Assembly (NCBI GenBank): GCA_039096225.1
Contig: JBBPEB010000002.1
Location: 992,001-1,056,000 of the forward strand
Length of the DNA: 64,000 bases
From: Blastocystis sp. Blastoise
Lineage: Eukaryota > Sar > Bigyra > Opalinata > Blastocystidae
Direction of reading: 5' to 3'
The notes under the pieces were generated by a model, which saw only the letters and a program-made list of their open reading frames with translations, made no database searches and had not been told where the DNA came from. How positions within the stretch are numbered: the stretch's first letter is position 1; every line of letters starts with the position of its first letter. The translations under genes and the position numbers were made by a program. Shown here piece by piece: positions 1 to 13,065 of this stretch.

Positions 1-649
1 AAAAAAGTTATTGAATACTTAAATACACTAGAGAATATATTTTATAAGCAAGAATAAATTGAGAATAGTATATAATTCATGAATATTATATAATTTATAT
101 AAAATAGTTAAATGAAGTTTTTAAAACTATTAATAACTATAATAAAATGAGAATAATAATGAAAATAGTTTTTATTTTGATGAAGAGTATAAATACAGAT
201 AAATATTTAATAATATAGAAATATAATTAAAGAAGATAGATTTGATAAATATATTAAAATAGTATCACTGTCTTTCAACTATTTTGCGATACTTGTTGTG
301 ACTATCATATAGATACACTTTAAATCAGACTTTTTATTATGGAATATAAAATATTTTTAATAGTTAAAAAATTAACAGAAGTGTCACATTTTTTATGACA
401 ATTACTGTTCAAGAAAAAAAGTGTTTCAGCGAAGTGAGTGTTTATTCTTAATATATATATCAAAACATTGAATAAAAATAAATTTTTAATAGTTATTGGC
501 AAACAAAACTTAATAGAAGATTATAAGTCATCAGTTATTTATACCATTAAAGATTATTAAAATTTAATTGTTAATAAAATATAATTATAGTTGTTATAAT
601 AATAATATGTATATAAACATATTTTTTTTTACCATACTTTATAATTATC
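1..649. other. AT-rich edge, no gene seen
   Basis: No reading frame with convincing protein character was found on either strand. The only ORF of note, about 320-502 minus, is low-complexity. The segment lies downstream of the minus-strand BTB-TLDc relic and may hold its last, unrecognisable part. Confidence 0.4.
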
Positions 650-2129
650 TATTTAAAATGATTCACCTTCTATGAGCAACTAGTATTTATTAATAACGAG
701 TATTCTTTATTAGTATTTGAAATACTAAAGTGATTTGCAATATAAGAATTTATATTACTATAATAATCCTATACTATTTCTATATCATCACCCATATAAT
801 CAGGATAATATAAATAACAACATATACTACTTTTTTATTATTATTATATAATCATAATTGGTTTGAGGAATACGCTGCTTGTTTCTTAAAATAGAAACTC
901 TATTGAAAATGGTTTCCAACCATTATATTATATATTGAATAATCTTCTAAAATGACAATTATATACAAACTTCATGAATTATCCCAACTTTAATCTGTAT
1001 ATCCTCCAAATATATACATATGGTTGTTATGATCTACATGTTTAATAAGAATCACTGTTACCCCTTTATTTTCATAATAGTTTTGGAATTCATCTTTAGA
1101 ATAAGTATATTCACTTGCTCTTTATATATAGAATAAAAAATATTAAATCACACCTAACTAATAATCTCCTTTTCTTTCCCTTACCAAGTCAATTTTGAAA
1201 TTGATAATCTATATTCTTATTATAAAGAATTGAATAATAAAATTGAGGTTTTATATTTAAATATAATTTTACTTCTCTTCCTTTTTCACTAAATAGTTCT
1301 ATCATTTCTCTCTCAAATAATTCTTTATCAATATCACTTATCTTATCTTCTTCTATATCTATAGTTCCATTATTCACATATTCAGTAATATATTTAATAT
1401 ATTCATATTTCTTGTTCATATATAAACTATCAGTTATATGATTATAATTAATAAATCCATTATCATAATTATTAACATAATTATTCCATAATCCATTCTT
1501 AACTAAATAGTCTTTAATAATATCATTCTTATTTCCATTTATAATTAAAGAAACTTCATCTCCTTCTTCATATTTCTTCATTTTTCGATCTCTTCTTTCT
1601 CTACAAGCAATCAATTCTAAAGGAATGATCAAACCACAAAATTCAAATAAATTCAATAATTCTAATTGTTCCTCATAAGAAAAAGAATTAAAATCTACTT
1701 TCTTTCCATTCAAATAATCTAATAAATAATAAATAAAAGCATCATTACCCCTGTAGTCAAGATATATGAATCCATCATTTGTTCTATATTCTTCTTCACG
1801 TTGATCATCAATAAAAGAGCCTTTTAAGGTATCTAAAACAGATTTCGATATTTGAAATATTGGACCTCTATTCGTAAATCTAATGAAATCAATATCATTA
1901 GCATGATTAGCATCTATATTGACATTCATATCTTCATAATTATTACTTTCATAAATACATTTTTTTCAAATTCATTTCTTTCACCTTCATTTTCAATATA
2001 GCCATCTCCAATATGTTTTATAAGTCTATTTATCGATATTCCAGAATGTATACCAAGATTGATCAGTGATCCAAATACACGAACTACGTCTTTCATCAAT
2101 TCTTCATATACACTGATATCCTCCTTCAA
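650..2129 (-). pseudogene. Broken BTB (KCTD-type) plus TLDc domain gene
   Basis: Two overlapping frames (2129-1926 and 1929-1189) look like one protein split by a one-base shift at a run of seven A near 1963. The second frame carries a T1/KCTD-like BTB domain near its start: FIRFTNRGPIFQISKSVLDT, later a DYRGNDAFIYYLLDYLNGK-like segment. Past the stop at about 1189, degenerate TLDc sequence continues on the same strand. There are SEYTYSKDEFQ, then VTVILIKHVDHNNHMYIFGG followed by YTD-stop-SWDNS (TAA at 990-992), and further in-frame TGA and TAG codons. A YYPDYMGDDIEI segment follows near 790. FGGYT.xSWD is typical of TLDc. BTB plus TLDc is a known pairing in some protists. The several stops argue for a pseudogene rather than an intron. 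BTB call fairly sure, TLDc call good. Confidence 0.65.
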
Positions 2130-2698
2130 TTACTTAAACCAATTGACATCAAAAATAACAACTTTTCTTTCACTACAATATAAAAATCAAATAACAAAAA
2201 ATTAAAATTTTCATTTCTTTTTTTATATTTTCTAATATAATTCAGATTTTATATTCAAATATATTTATTTGTTGGTCTCCTTATATACTCTTCATATGAA
2301 TAATTATCATAAATAATACATATATTCAATATCATCACAATTACAAAAATGATTCTCTACGAATATCATCCAATTCATGCTCTAAATCACTCAGAAAAGC
2401 TAAACAATTATAAAAAGCAAATAAAGATTTCAAAATACAACATTTATTTTCATTCTCATATACAATTGACTCTTATATCTGATAAATGATATCACTGAAC
2501 AAATTACAATCATAAACTATTATTAAAAATTAAACTGGTTCTAATTCTCTTACTCAAGAAAAACTAAATTTAAAAAAACTTAAAAAAACATAGTTTTTCA
2601 TTCTTATAGTTTCAATAAATTTATTAAACTATCAAATAATTCTATAAAAAGTATATACAATATCTATAGTAATTCATAGAATATAGGATATTGTTAAT
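2130..2698. other. Divergent intergenic spacer
   Basis: Separates the minus-strand BTB-TLDc relic from the plus-strand BTB/LRR-like gene. It probably holds both 5' flanks. No motif beyond general AT richness could be defended. Confidence 0.4.
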
Positions 2699-5600
2699 AT
2701 GAGTACTCCGTCAACAATCACTTTGAGTGATTCTAACTCAAAAAGTAATATAGAGTTATATTCATAATCTAAGTACTATAGACACTATTCAGTTTATCTT
2801 TCAAGATGAAGTTAAGATTGGTATTCCAATTGACATTTTAGAATTATGTCCAGAGTCAATATTGAGTTTGACATATACTTCAGAAGACTCTTTAGATAAT
2901 GAAGATCATTCTTGCTATATTGATTACCCTTCCTATTCCATAGAAAAAGTGATTTCCTATCTCGAAGGAAAACTTTCAATTGATTGTTCTCTGTCTATTA
3001 CTGAACTGTGTAACATGTATAAAACATTTTATATTTTCTGTCTTCATGGAGCTTTCTCTCATTACTTTGAGTTATCCAATATTATACAACAAGCTCTTCA
3101 AACGTTTTTAAAGAAAAATAATTGTACAATGTATGTTCATTTATATATATATATATATTTTCATATATATTTTATAATAGTTGTAAAAAAACAATATCTT
3201 CTGATATTACTGAATATATATTAATTATTGAAGGTAAATAATCTTATCTATATATATCAATATACAATAATAATAATTAAAATTATAGGTATTATCTCAG
3301 AAGAACGAAATAAAAAATTTCTTGAATATTCCTGTTTATTCGAACTAATGAATATCACACGTGTTCATCTAAAATGTATATTTTAGCATTTCATTGATTA
3401 TATATATTATTATATAAAAATTATATATATATATATAGATCATTATTCAAATGAAATATCTTATGATACTATATATCCATCAAATATACATGAACTATTT
3501 CCACGATTATTAAGATATGATATAGAATGTATGTATTTATTTTATTTAATAAATTATTTTTATTTCAGATTATAATTGATATTAATTATTTATATTCTAT
3601 AATTAATATATATATAGTAATCTATTATCCAAGTACTAAAACAATAAAAATAAAGAATGGAGATTATTTATATGATTATTTTTCTAGATGTGATTATTCA
3701 AATAAAAGTATTTTAACATATATATATAATATATACTTATATTATTAGGGAGATATGGTGGATATATAATAGATTATATTCCAAATCGTCGTTTCCCTCC
3801 TCTTAACATCAATAAAGATCCTATTGAAGAACAAAAGAAAATAATAAAATTTCAAACAGAAATTGAAGTTGTAGCAGAACGTATAAAAAATGATCTAACC
3901 ACTTATTCAAAAAAGACAAAGAAATCTAAAGAAAACAATGTTTCGAATTCTGATTATTCATTTTCATCAATATCAGATGATAATTCTATCTCTTCTGTTG
4001 CTTCTAATCAACCTATATCTGCCAATATATCAACTAAAGAAAATAATTCGTTAAACTCGGATAAGATGATTGATTCTTTGTCTTCTTCAATTAATAACAA
4101 TTCACAGAACCATTTTTCTTCTCTTCTTAAATCTTCTGTTTCTCCTCCTTCTCCGTTTCTTCCTCCTCCTATTATTACAAATATTTCTTCTTCTTTTCTT
4201 CATCCTCATATTTCTCCTCCTTCTCCTCCTTCTCATATTTATCCTCATTCTCCTTCTTCTCCTACACTTCTTGACTTTCCTCTCTCTCCTTCTTCTTCTT
4301 TTCTTCATCCTCATATTTCTCCTCCTTCTCCTCCTCCTCACATTGACCATCATGTTTCTACTCCTTCTCTTATTTATCCTCATACCTATCCTCCTCCTCT
4401 TCCTTCAATTCTTTCTCCTCCTTCATTTTTTTCTTCTTCTATTGTTTCTCCTTTCAATGTTGCTTCTTTTTTTCCATTTATCTCTAATTATCCTTTTGTT
4501 ATTGAAAGTGATAATGATCCATATGAAGATTTTCATTTTATTTCCAGATACTATTCATCAGATATAATTGTTCAATACCCTTATTATTATTCAGATACTT
4601 ATAATAATCACATATTAAATGATAATAATTATCAAGATAATTATAACGTTATATCTACAAAAAAATCAACGTTTTATTTTCATTTCAAAGATAATAATGA
4701 TAGTATATACTTAATTTTTTTAAATACAATATATATATATAGTAATTGACTATGAACACCCTATATTAGAGTATCTATTTATTATATATATATATAATTT
4801 ATTTTTATAGAATTCCTATTATCCCTCCAGATTCTATATTTACTTATCTATTAAATATGCCAATTTGTAAGCATCTTAAAGAGATTTGTGTTTCAGATAG
4901 TATATATATAATTATTTACATATATAAATCTTATTATATTATTATAATAGAAAAGATATTTTGGGAACTTCAAATAGTAACTCCTCCATTATTAACATCT
5001 TTTCTAAATGGTCTTTTTGATCTTCATACAACTATTAATCTAACTGATTGTATATATATTTATTATATGATTTTTTATTTTATTATAAATATATATATAG
5101 TGATAGATGGAAGTTCTTATGGTCATTATAAACAATTTCTAGAAGATTATATTTCTACTCATATATTTCCAAATGTAACAACACTTCGAATTGATAGTAT
5201 ATATGTTATTATTATTAAATATATTTATATATTTATTATTATTGTTACTAGTATATAATATATATATATATTATATATTCTATTATACAGATAGAGGGAA
5301 TAAGTCATTTGATGAGAAAATGTTTAATCGATTTCTTTTATTATTTACTTCTGAACATTTCCCAAAATACATATTTATGATCTTCAACATTATTCTATAA
5401 ATAATTATGAATTTGTTACAAGTATAGATAGTATACTTCAAATACCATTAATAGAACAATTGGATACTATGTATATGACTATATCAACGGAACAAGAAGT
5501 ATCATTAGATCATTCTAAAAAGAAATCATACCTCGATTCAATATTGCAAACAATAAAGAAATTAAATAATAATACAAACTATCAACTATGTTGTATATAC

Positions 5601-7752
5601 TTATTATTATATATTTATTGTATTCTATCTATAGTTAATAATTTCATTTTCTTTAAGAATGATATACTATCAGAATTATTATTACAAAAGAATGTTATCT
5701 TTAATAAAACCTATTTTTATTGTATACTCATTTTTAAACATATATATATTTTAAATAATACCTATATATAGTAGATAATAGTACTATTGGAGCTATATAC
5801 TCAGAAGATACACATTTTTTGAAGGATTATGAGTTTAAAGAATTATATATTCACGATAAAGAAGCAGGTATATTTTTATATTCTTTCATTATATATCAAT
5901 AAACCCAGATTTATAATAATCATGAATATTTTTATTTTATATTTAATATATTTTCTCCTTTCATTTTAAACTTATATCCTTTTTTTTTTAACTTTTACGT
6001 TATAAATAGTTAGAAATGATTATGAAAAATCAAAATTAGAGTTATCGATTTTAAAGAATGGAAATAAAAACATAAATAAATATCAAGATCAACTGGAAAT
6101 ATGTATTTGTTAAGATTATTATTTTTCTTATTATATCTATAATAAAAACTATATTTAGTTATATATTCATCTGTATTCTCTCCTAATGAAGTCAATAGTT
6201 TTACTAATATTATGAATTCATTAAATACGGAACATATTGAAACGATTACTTTTTCTTGTATATATATTTATATAGTATCTATATTTTTCTTTCTGTTTAT
6301 TTTCATCTTATTTAATACTATATATGATAGTGTTTTTATTCTTATATATATATATAGTTCGAGAAAACTATCACATTTCATTACCTGACTTTGTTTCTAG
6401 TTTTAAGAAAGCTAATTATCCTCATTTAAAGAAATTAACTATTAGTATATATATATATATATATTCATTCTTTATTAATCAATAATACTTTTATATTAAC
6501 TATTTATTATTAATCATTCAAATTATAGCATATATTAGTATGTTTGCAGGCGTAACCCTTGAAGATATAAAAATAAATGCAAAGAATATGTCCTTGTTAT
6601 TATCATGCTTTTCAAATAGTCTTAAAGAATTAAATTTAGATTGTATATTCTAATTTATCTTATTCTTAATATATATATGGTAGAACCAGATTATTATTAT
6701 TTGTCTTATTTTTATTATATATATAGTAGAACCAGAAAATGATTATATGGAAACTATTTTGAAAGAAACAGTGAATTTTCCGTTATGGGAGAATATTGAA
6801 TCTCTTTCTTTTCCAACAGGTAAATTTAGTTTATGTAATATAATATAATATAATATTTATATATATATAGGACGTTATCATCGTGTCACTTGTCTTTTTG
6901 ATTTTTTTTGTAATAATTTCATAAATAATAAATTATTACAATTGGAATCATTAGTTCTTACTGGTATTTAATATTATCTTTATTTTTTATTATTATCATA
7001 AATAATAATTGCTATAATTAAATCTCTATAGGTAAAAATGATTATGAAAATGACTATATAGTATTTATTCATCAATTATTGAGTGATTTAAATATATATA
7101 ATTCTAAATCAATAATAGATGAGACTGAAAAATCTCAAAACTTTTATTGTATATATATATATATTATCTATATTCTCTTCCCTACAATAAAGTGATTATT
7201 ATCATATTTTTTATATATAATATCACTTTATATCTATATAGGTGTTGACTGTATATATCACATAAAGCATATTATATGTAATTTTGAATCGTTACAATTA
7301 AAATATCAAGAACCAATAAAATATATACATATGTCAAGAAGATTTGATCATGTTGTTGAATTTAATAAACGATATTGGAATTCTATATATAACTTGTTAC
7401 AAACACAAAATATGAATTCCTTAGAATCTTTATATATGTGTATATTATTACTTTTAATTTTTATTTATTGTTCATTAGTTTATATTTTATATATTATATA
7501 TAGATGTATATGAAGAGAATGATTTAATAAAAACTGAAGAACTTTTTAATGAAAAGAACTTTCCTAATATGAAGGAGTGTAAAATTCATGTAATAGGTAT
7601 ATTTATATATATATTTATTCAATAATAGTATATATATTAAATTTATTATAGAATCACTCTTTATGACACAATCATGTAAAGTTTTGAAGAATCGAGCTAA
7701 AGAATCGAGAATTTCATTTTTTGTTAATTCTTTTATTAAAGAAGAGATTTAA
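2699..7752 (+). CDS. BTB-like / LRR-like family protein, paralogue 1 (possible frameshift)
   Basis: Multi-exon gene. The ATG at 2699 encodes MSTPSTITLSDSNSK, followed by a 37-nt intron (GTAATATAG to TACTATAG) that restores the frame into NTIQFIFQDEVKIGIPIDIL. The first about 130 residues form a BTB-like domain shared with the genes at 8484-13065 and 24802-26331 (FQDE, YxIDxPS, IEKVI, IYKT motifs). A long exon from about 3762 to 4720 adds a charged stretch and a Pro/Ser/His-rich region. From about 4810, about a dozen short exons carry LRR-like segments (IFPNVTTLRID; FPNMKECKIHV), separated by AT-only introns. The end is KEEI-TAA. Near 5365 the frame must shift by one base, in TTTCCCAAAA, to join EHFPK to IYDLQHYSINN. 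That is either a lesion or a homopolymer sequencing error. Function unknown; a BTB adaptor with repeats for partner binding is inference only. Confidence 0.65.
4185..4336 (+). repeat. Pro/Ser/His coding repeat
   Basis: Two nearly identical copies, at about 4185-4230 and 4290-4336, encode SSFLHPHISPPSPP within the long exon of the BTB/LRR-like gene. A CT-rich pyrimidine strand gives strong ORFs in all three plus frames, so only the frame continuous with the exon is meaningful. Confidence 0.75.
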
Positions 7753-8483
7753 AGTTAGTATATTTAATTATGATTTTATCTACATATTTTTAATATTCAT
7801 ATATATATATATATATATTTATATATTATTTATAATTGTTCCAACTACTTTTAAATCATATTTTGTTTTTTTATTTTATTTAAATTCAATGACTTTTAAC
7901 AACTTAATCTCAAGGATATTGTCATGTTAATACTTTAATATCTTTTTATTCTAACTTTATATATACGAATATAAAAATTTTTAATGTTAAATAAATATCA
8001 CAAAGTCTTGTAATACTTGTAACATAAATAGAAATATTTAAAAGTTATTATACTTAATTAATGGTAGTTTGTAAGAAATATAAACATCTATTAGTTATTC
8101 ATTTTTAATACATATATATAGCAATACGAAAAGGTCAACATAAAATAAAAAACTATTCCACTTTCTATTTGATATATAACACTATTATATGTCAATGTTA
8201 TGCAATAAACATAATTTTAAATACTATTATTTATTCATTTGTATAATCATATTTAAATATATACTATTATCACATATAATAAACATTTAAAAACTTTTAG
8301 TTTCAAATATATAAATTAAAACAAACAAAAACTAAGTGTTACAAAAACAATTATATATTAAATTAAAGTATAATAGAAATATGTATATAAATAAAAAAAT
8401 CAGTGAATATGAAATTATATATGAAATAATGATTTTAAAAAAGATAAGTATTATAAAAAAAAAGAGGAATATATACATCTGTA
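7753..8483. other. Convergent intergenic spacer
   Basis: Lies between the 3' ends of two paralogous genes, paralogue 1 (plus) and paralogue 2 (minus). Only AT-rich sequence with A and T runs is visible, presumably including both 3' ends. No distinct feature. Confidence 0.4.
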
Positions 8484-11400
8484 TTAAAAGTCATCATAAT
8501 TTCTATTATTAGTTAAGTCATAAAATACATGATTCTTTTTAATAAATGTAGAATCTTTCACTTTTTGTTTATATTCATTAATAGCTTCTTCTGATGCTTC
8601 TAATTCAGATGAATCTAAATAATATATATATATATATATATATATACCATATCTACATGCGAATTTCTTTAATTTCGGTATTTCACCTGATAATACTAAA
8701 TCTAATACATCAAATAATAATGTATCATTGTAAAAATCTAAATATAAAAAATATTTATATAATGTTATAATAATACTAAAAAAACTTACATATATCAAAA
8801 TATCTTAAATTTGGGATTTGTTGTTGTTTAATACATTTAATAAATGTTTTGATTTCATTTTCAGATATTGATTCATCTTTATATATATATATAGATATAT
8901 AGATAATAATCAGTAATAAAATATACCAAATTGATTACTAACAATAGTTTCTACAGATAAATTAACAGTATTTTTTATTTGTTGAATAGATTCGTTAGGA
9001 TAGAAATAGAAAATACGATAATCACCAACGGTCTCTAGGAGAAGAATTCAAATAATAATAAAAAACTATTAAATAAATATATATACCTTCCAAATGTATA
9101 CAACCCGATGATGGGAAATTATTACTATTATATAAAGATAAAGTATCTATGAAATTATTGAAACATTCACTTGATTTTACATCTATATATAATTATATGA
9201 TATAAAAATATATATTCATAAAATATATATTAATAGTAATCAGAACATTCATTATCAAGTAATCTTAACATTTTAGCATATATGATTGATTAATCAGTAT
9301 TTTATATAATCAATTTATATAAAACATGTAAATATATCAGAAGAATTATATTCATAAAGAATATTTTTGATAAATATTTAACTATATATATAAATACATA
9401 TTGAAAAACGTTTCAATTTAGCGAAGTTATTCTTAGTATATGATTCAAAAAATGTCTTAATTGGTATATCATTCATTTCTAAATAATAATTATATAGTTA
9501 TTTCTTGAAACTATTAAATATAATGAACATAATAAAAAGCATAATAATAATAACTAGTATATACCAAAACTTAATTCAATTGCATTTTGGAAACCTCCAT
9601 TTTGAATTAATTTCATTATCATGGTATCATAACCATATCCTAACAAGAATGAATCATAATTATATTATTATTTATTATGATAATAATTTATATTAATAAT
9701 AATAAAGAATGATGTTCATGGATTTAATACTGACTAAATATAATATACCTTTTAAAGTAATAAACGAAGCATTACGAACTATTTTTTTAAGGATATTTTC
9801 GAAAATAGAGAAATATTCTGGTTCAGGATTCTTTTTAAGCTCAGGTACTATAAAAATAGATAAATTTATAGATAGATATAATTCTAATATATACAATCAA
9901 TATTTAAGTATTTTATGTTATTAAACGTGTTATCGTTAATTAGAGTATCAATTCTTTTTAATTCATTTATACATATTTTACTATCAACTATATATATAAT
10001 TAAATAACATTAATAAATGTATATATAATCATACACTCAAGCCCACAGTTTGATAAATTTTGTAATATACTACTATTAAATAGATGTTTAAAAGCATCTT
10101 GAATATCAAGTAATTCTTGAGTTTCATCATCACTACTATCTTCATCACTATTATTATCATTATTATCATTTTCATCATCTTTATCATCACTATTATTATT
10201 ATTTTCATCACTATTATTATCTTTTTCATCATCACTATTATTATCATTATTATCATCATTACTGTCATCATTATCATTAATGCTTTCAACATTACTATTA
10301 TTATCATTATTATCATCATCACCACTATAATTATCATTACTGTTATCATTTTCAACACTATTACCCTCATCATCATCACCACTATAATCATCATTACTGT
10401 TATCATTTTCAACACTATTACTCTCATCATCACCACCACTATAATCATCATTATTATCACTATTATCATCATCACCACTATAATTATCATCAATATTATC
10501 ATTTTCATAATCACTACTTTCTTCATCATTATCACTCTCATCATCATTTTGATAATAATAATAATAATATTTTAAATTTCGAAAATCATAGCCAATATAA
10601 TAATCTATAAATTATATAATTCTATTATATAAATATATACTAGTAAAGAACATTTTGAAATAATCAACTTTTACATTTCTATTTTCAAATTCTTCCAATA
10701 AATCATCAAATAATGGCTCATACTTCTCCATATTACAAAGATCTATTAAAAACAAAATTTAAGAATAAGTAAATAATTATAAAAATCAAATAATAAAATA
10801 TACTACTTAGATAAAATGTATATGTAAAAAGTCCTTTTTCAAGAATTTCTTTCTTATGAGGAAATAAATCAATAACAGTAGCTATATATACATGAAAATA
10901 AATTTATAAATATAATTAATTTACAATTAATTAGAAACAAACAAACCAAGTATATATATACAGCTTGAAAAAATATGAATTGAGTGATTATAAGCTAAAT
11001 CATCTAAATAGATAGCATTCTTTTTCTTATTATACCACACCATATCTACATTTATTGTATTAATTAATGATAAAATTTGTTCAGGAATTTTTTGTTTGAA
11101 AATATTGCTACCTATGATATATATAATATATTTAACAAGAATATAATATATATACCATATTTATAAGTAATAATATGTAATTTTGGGAAGCATTCCTTCT
11201 TAATTAATGATAATGTGAAAGTTTCTATATATACATAATAAACAATATAGACAAATATTTAAATATATAGCAAATGCTATATATATACCATCATTAAGAA
11301 AAAGTTCTGTAACATTAGGAAACACATGAGTTGTCATTAAATTTAAAAATTCATCATTATTAAATAATTTATTGAATTCTGTAACTATATAAAGAGCATC

Positions 11401-12242
11401 ATTAAAAATAATAAAAAAATCTTATATACTCCAGTCTGAAGCCAGTAAGGTGAGAGAATCAAAATAACCATCTTCAAAGGCTTTCATAAAAATAATAGCA
11501 ATTTTTTTGTCGATATAAGAAATTTTATCTATATATTGAATATCAAATAATTATAAATATTTTCTTTTTTATAAATTTATTTATTTACCTGATTGAATAT
11601 CTAACTTCGAAAAATGAAAACTAGATGGAAAATGTAATAATTGAGCTAAACCAATTTCTGTATTAATTTTGGAATTATATCTATACAAATATATTTAAAA
11701 TAAAAGTGTTTAACATATATAATTATAATATAAATACGAGAATACCGAGAGTGTCATGTCATCTGTAAATATAATTTTAAGACAGATATATATATATATA
11801 TATATATATATTTAATAATAATATAAATAATATATAAATGTTAAGTATATATAAATATAAAAAAATACTACCATAATTAATAGCTACACTATCTTTAAGT
11901 GAATAATAGATATCTTGACTAATTTTAACTTGTGTATAATCATCTGAATATACAGCTGGTTCAAGAATAACTTCATAGAGTTTAGGTAATTTATTTTCAG
12001 ATTTTCTATCAGAATAAGAATCTTTTATATCCCAATCAACATTAGTATTTTCTATATCAAAAGAATTATTCTTATTATATTCATCCATCTCTGACTCAGT
12101 ATAATAATCAAATTTCTCATCATAATCGATATATTTACCATTATTTTCACAAAAAATAATATATTCATGTATATATTCATCACTATTTGGATTTAATAAT
12201 GTATCACCTTTCAAATAGTTTTTAACTATAACTATATATAAT

Positions 12243-12286
<44 letters not shown>

Positions 12287-13065
12287 ATAAATTTTTAACT
12301 GTGAAACTAAGGGGAATATTTCTTTTATGCAAGATGGATAAATATATTCTGATGGTATATTTGGTGCATATTGATCTATATATATAATCATTACTTATTG
12401 CATACTAATTATATATTTACATGTAATTTCAACATGATCAATATTCATCATTTTAAAAAGAAGAGAATAACGTAATAATTCATCTTTTCGTTGTGGTGTC
12501 GTTAAGCCTATATATATATATATATAAATTATTTGGAGGGATATTAGTATTATATCTATTATATAAATATATTCTTACCATATATTCTTATTACTTTATT
12601 TTGTGAATTAAAGAGTACAGTATGATTAGTCGATAAATCACATTTATGTAAACTATAATATTCATTTTTAGATAAATAATTATAGAATAATTCTTCAATA
12701 TGAAATAATAAATCATTTATTCTTTCGTCTCTCATATCTATTGAATACTCAACAAGCGTTTTATATATATCAGCACCATCATCTAAATCTAATGAATCAA
12801 TATCCATATTATCGTCACTAAAAAATTGAATCACTTTTTCCATGCTCAATGAAGGCATATCTACATAATAACTATCATCCTCATATTTCTCAGAGTGTTG
12901 GATAATATCGTGAAATGGTAATTGATGATATTTCTCAATAAATTCTCTTGGAATCCATAATTGTTTCTCATCTTGAAAAGTAAATAAGTCTAAACAATAG
13001 AATAACAGATTTAATCATATTTAAATACATTTCTCTTGAGTTTGCTCGGCTAAAACTTCTGACAT
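8484..13065 (-). CDS. BTB-like / LRR-like family protein, paralogue 2
   Basis: The ATG at 13065 gives MSEVLAEQTQEK, then an intron of about 40 nt, then YLFTFQDEKQLWIPREFIEK and the family BTB-like domain. Shared positions include PFHDII, SYYVDM, MEKVIQF and DIYKTLVEYS. The intron falls at the same point as in the gene at 24802. Many short exons follow to a stop at 8484, with LRR-like segments alternating with introns that begin GTATAT and end ATAG. Exon 11880-12230 is acidic and Tyr/Asp-rich. At about 10100-10560 the protein contains a very acidic Asp/Asn/Ser tract. The C-terminus (SSELEASEEAINEYKQKVKD, then STFIKKNH) matches the end of paralogue 3 (SYKQQLVESSFIQKNH). No frame break was found, so this is the best candidate for an intact family member. 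Biochemical role unknown. Confidence 0.7.
10100..10560 (-). repeat. Acidic Asp/Asn/Ser tract with tandem repeat
   Basis: Read on the minus strand in frame with paralogue 2, this encodes about 150 residues of almost only D, N, S, E and G. A near-perfect repeat of about 57 bp contains DDYSGDDD and NSVENDNSND. The opposite strand and other frames give long Ile- or Met-rich ORFs that are artefacts of ATC/ATT repeats. Confidence 0.75.

Noticed and set aside
650-1190. Reassigned stop codons (ciliate-like TAA/TAG = Gln) to explain stops in the TLDc region
   Set aside because: TGA also interrupts it, and the 800-codon transposase exon has no internal TAA or TAG, as expected under the standard code.
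2744-2790. Apparent frameshift shortly after the start of paralogue 1
   Set aside because: A 37-nt GTAATATAG...TACTATAG intron restores the frame exactly. The paralogues have an intron at the same place.
4070-4567. Long Leu/Ile/Phe ORF on plus and Arg-rich ORF on minus (4102-4383)
   Set aside because: Shadows of the CT-rich Pro/Ser/His coding repeat. Only the frame continuous with the exon has ordinary composition on both sides.
10029-10575. Ile-rich and Met/Val-rich ORFs on both strands
   Set aside because: Read-through of ATC/ATT repeats. The real frame is the acidic tract of paralogue 2.
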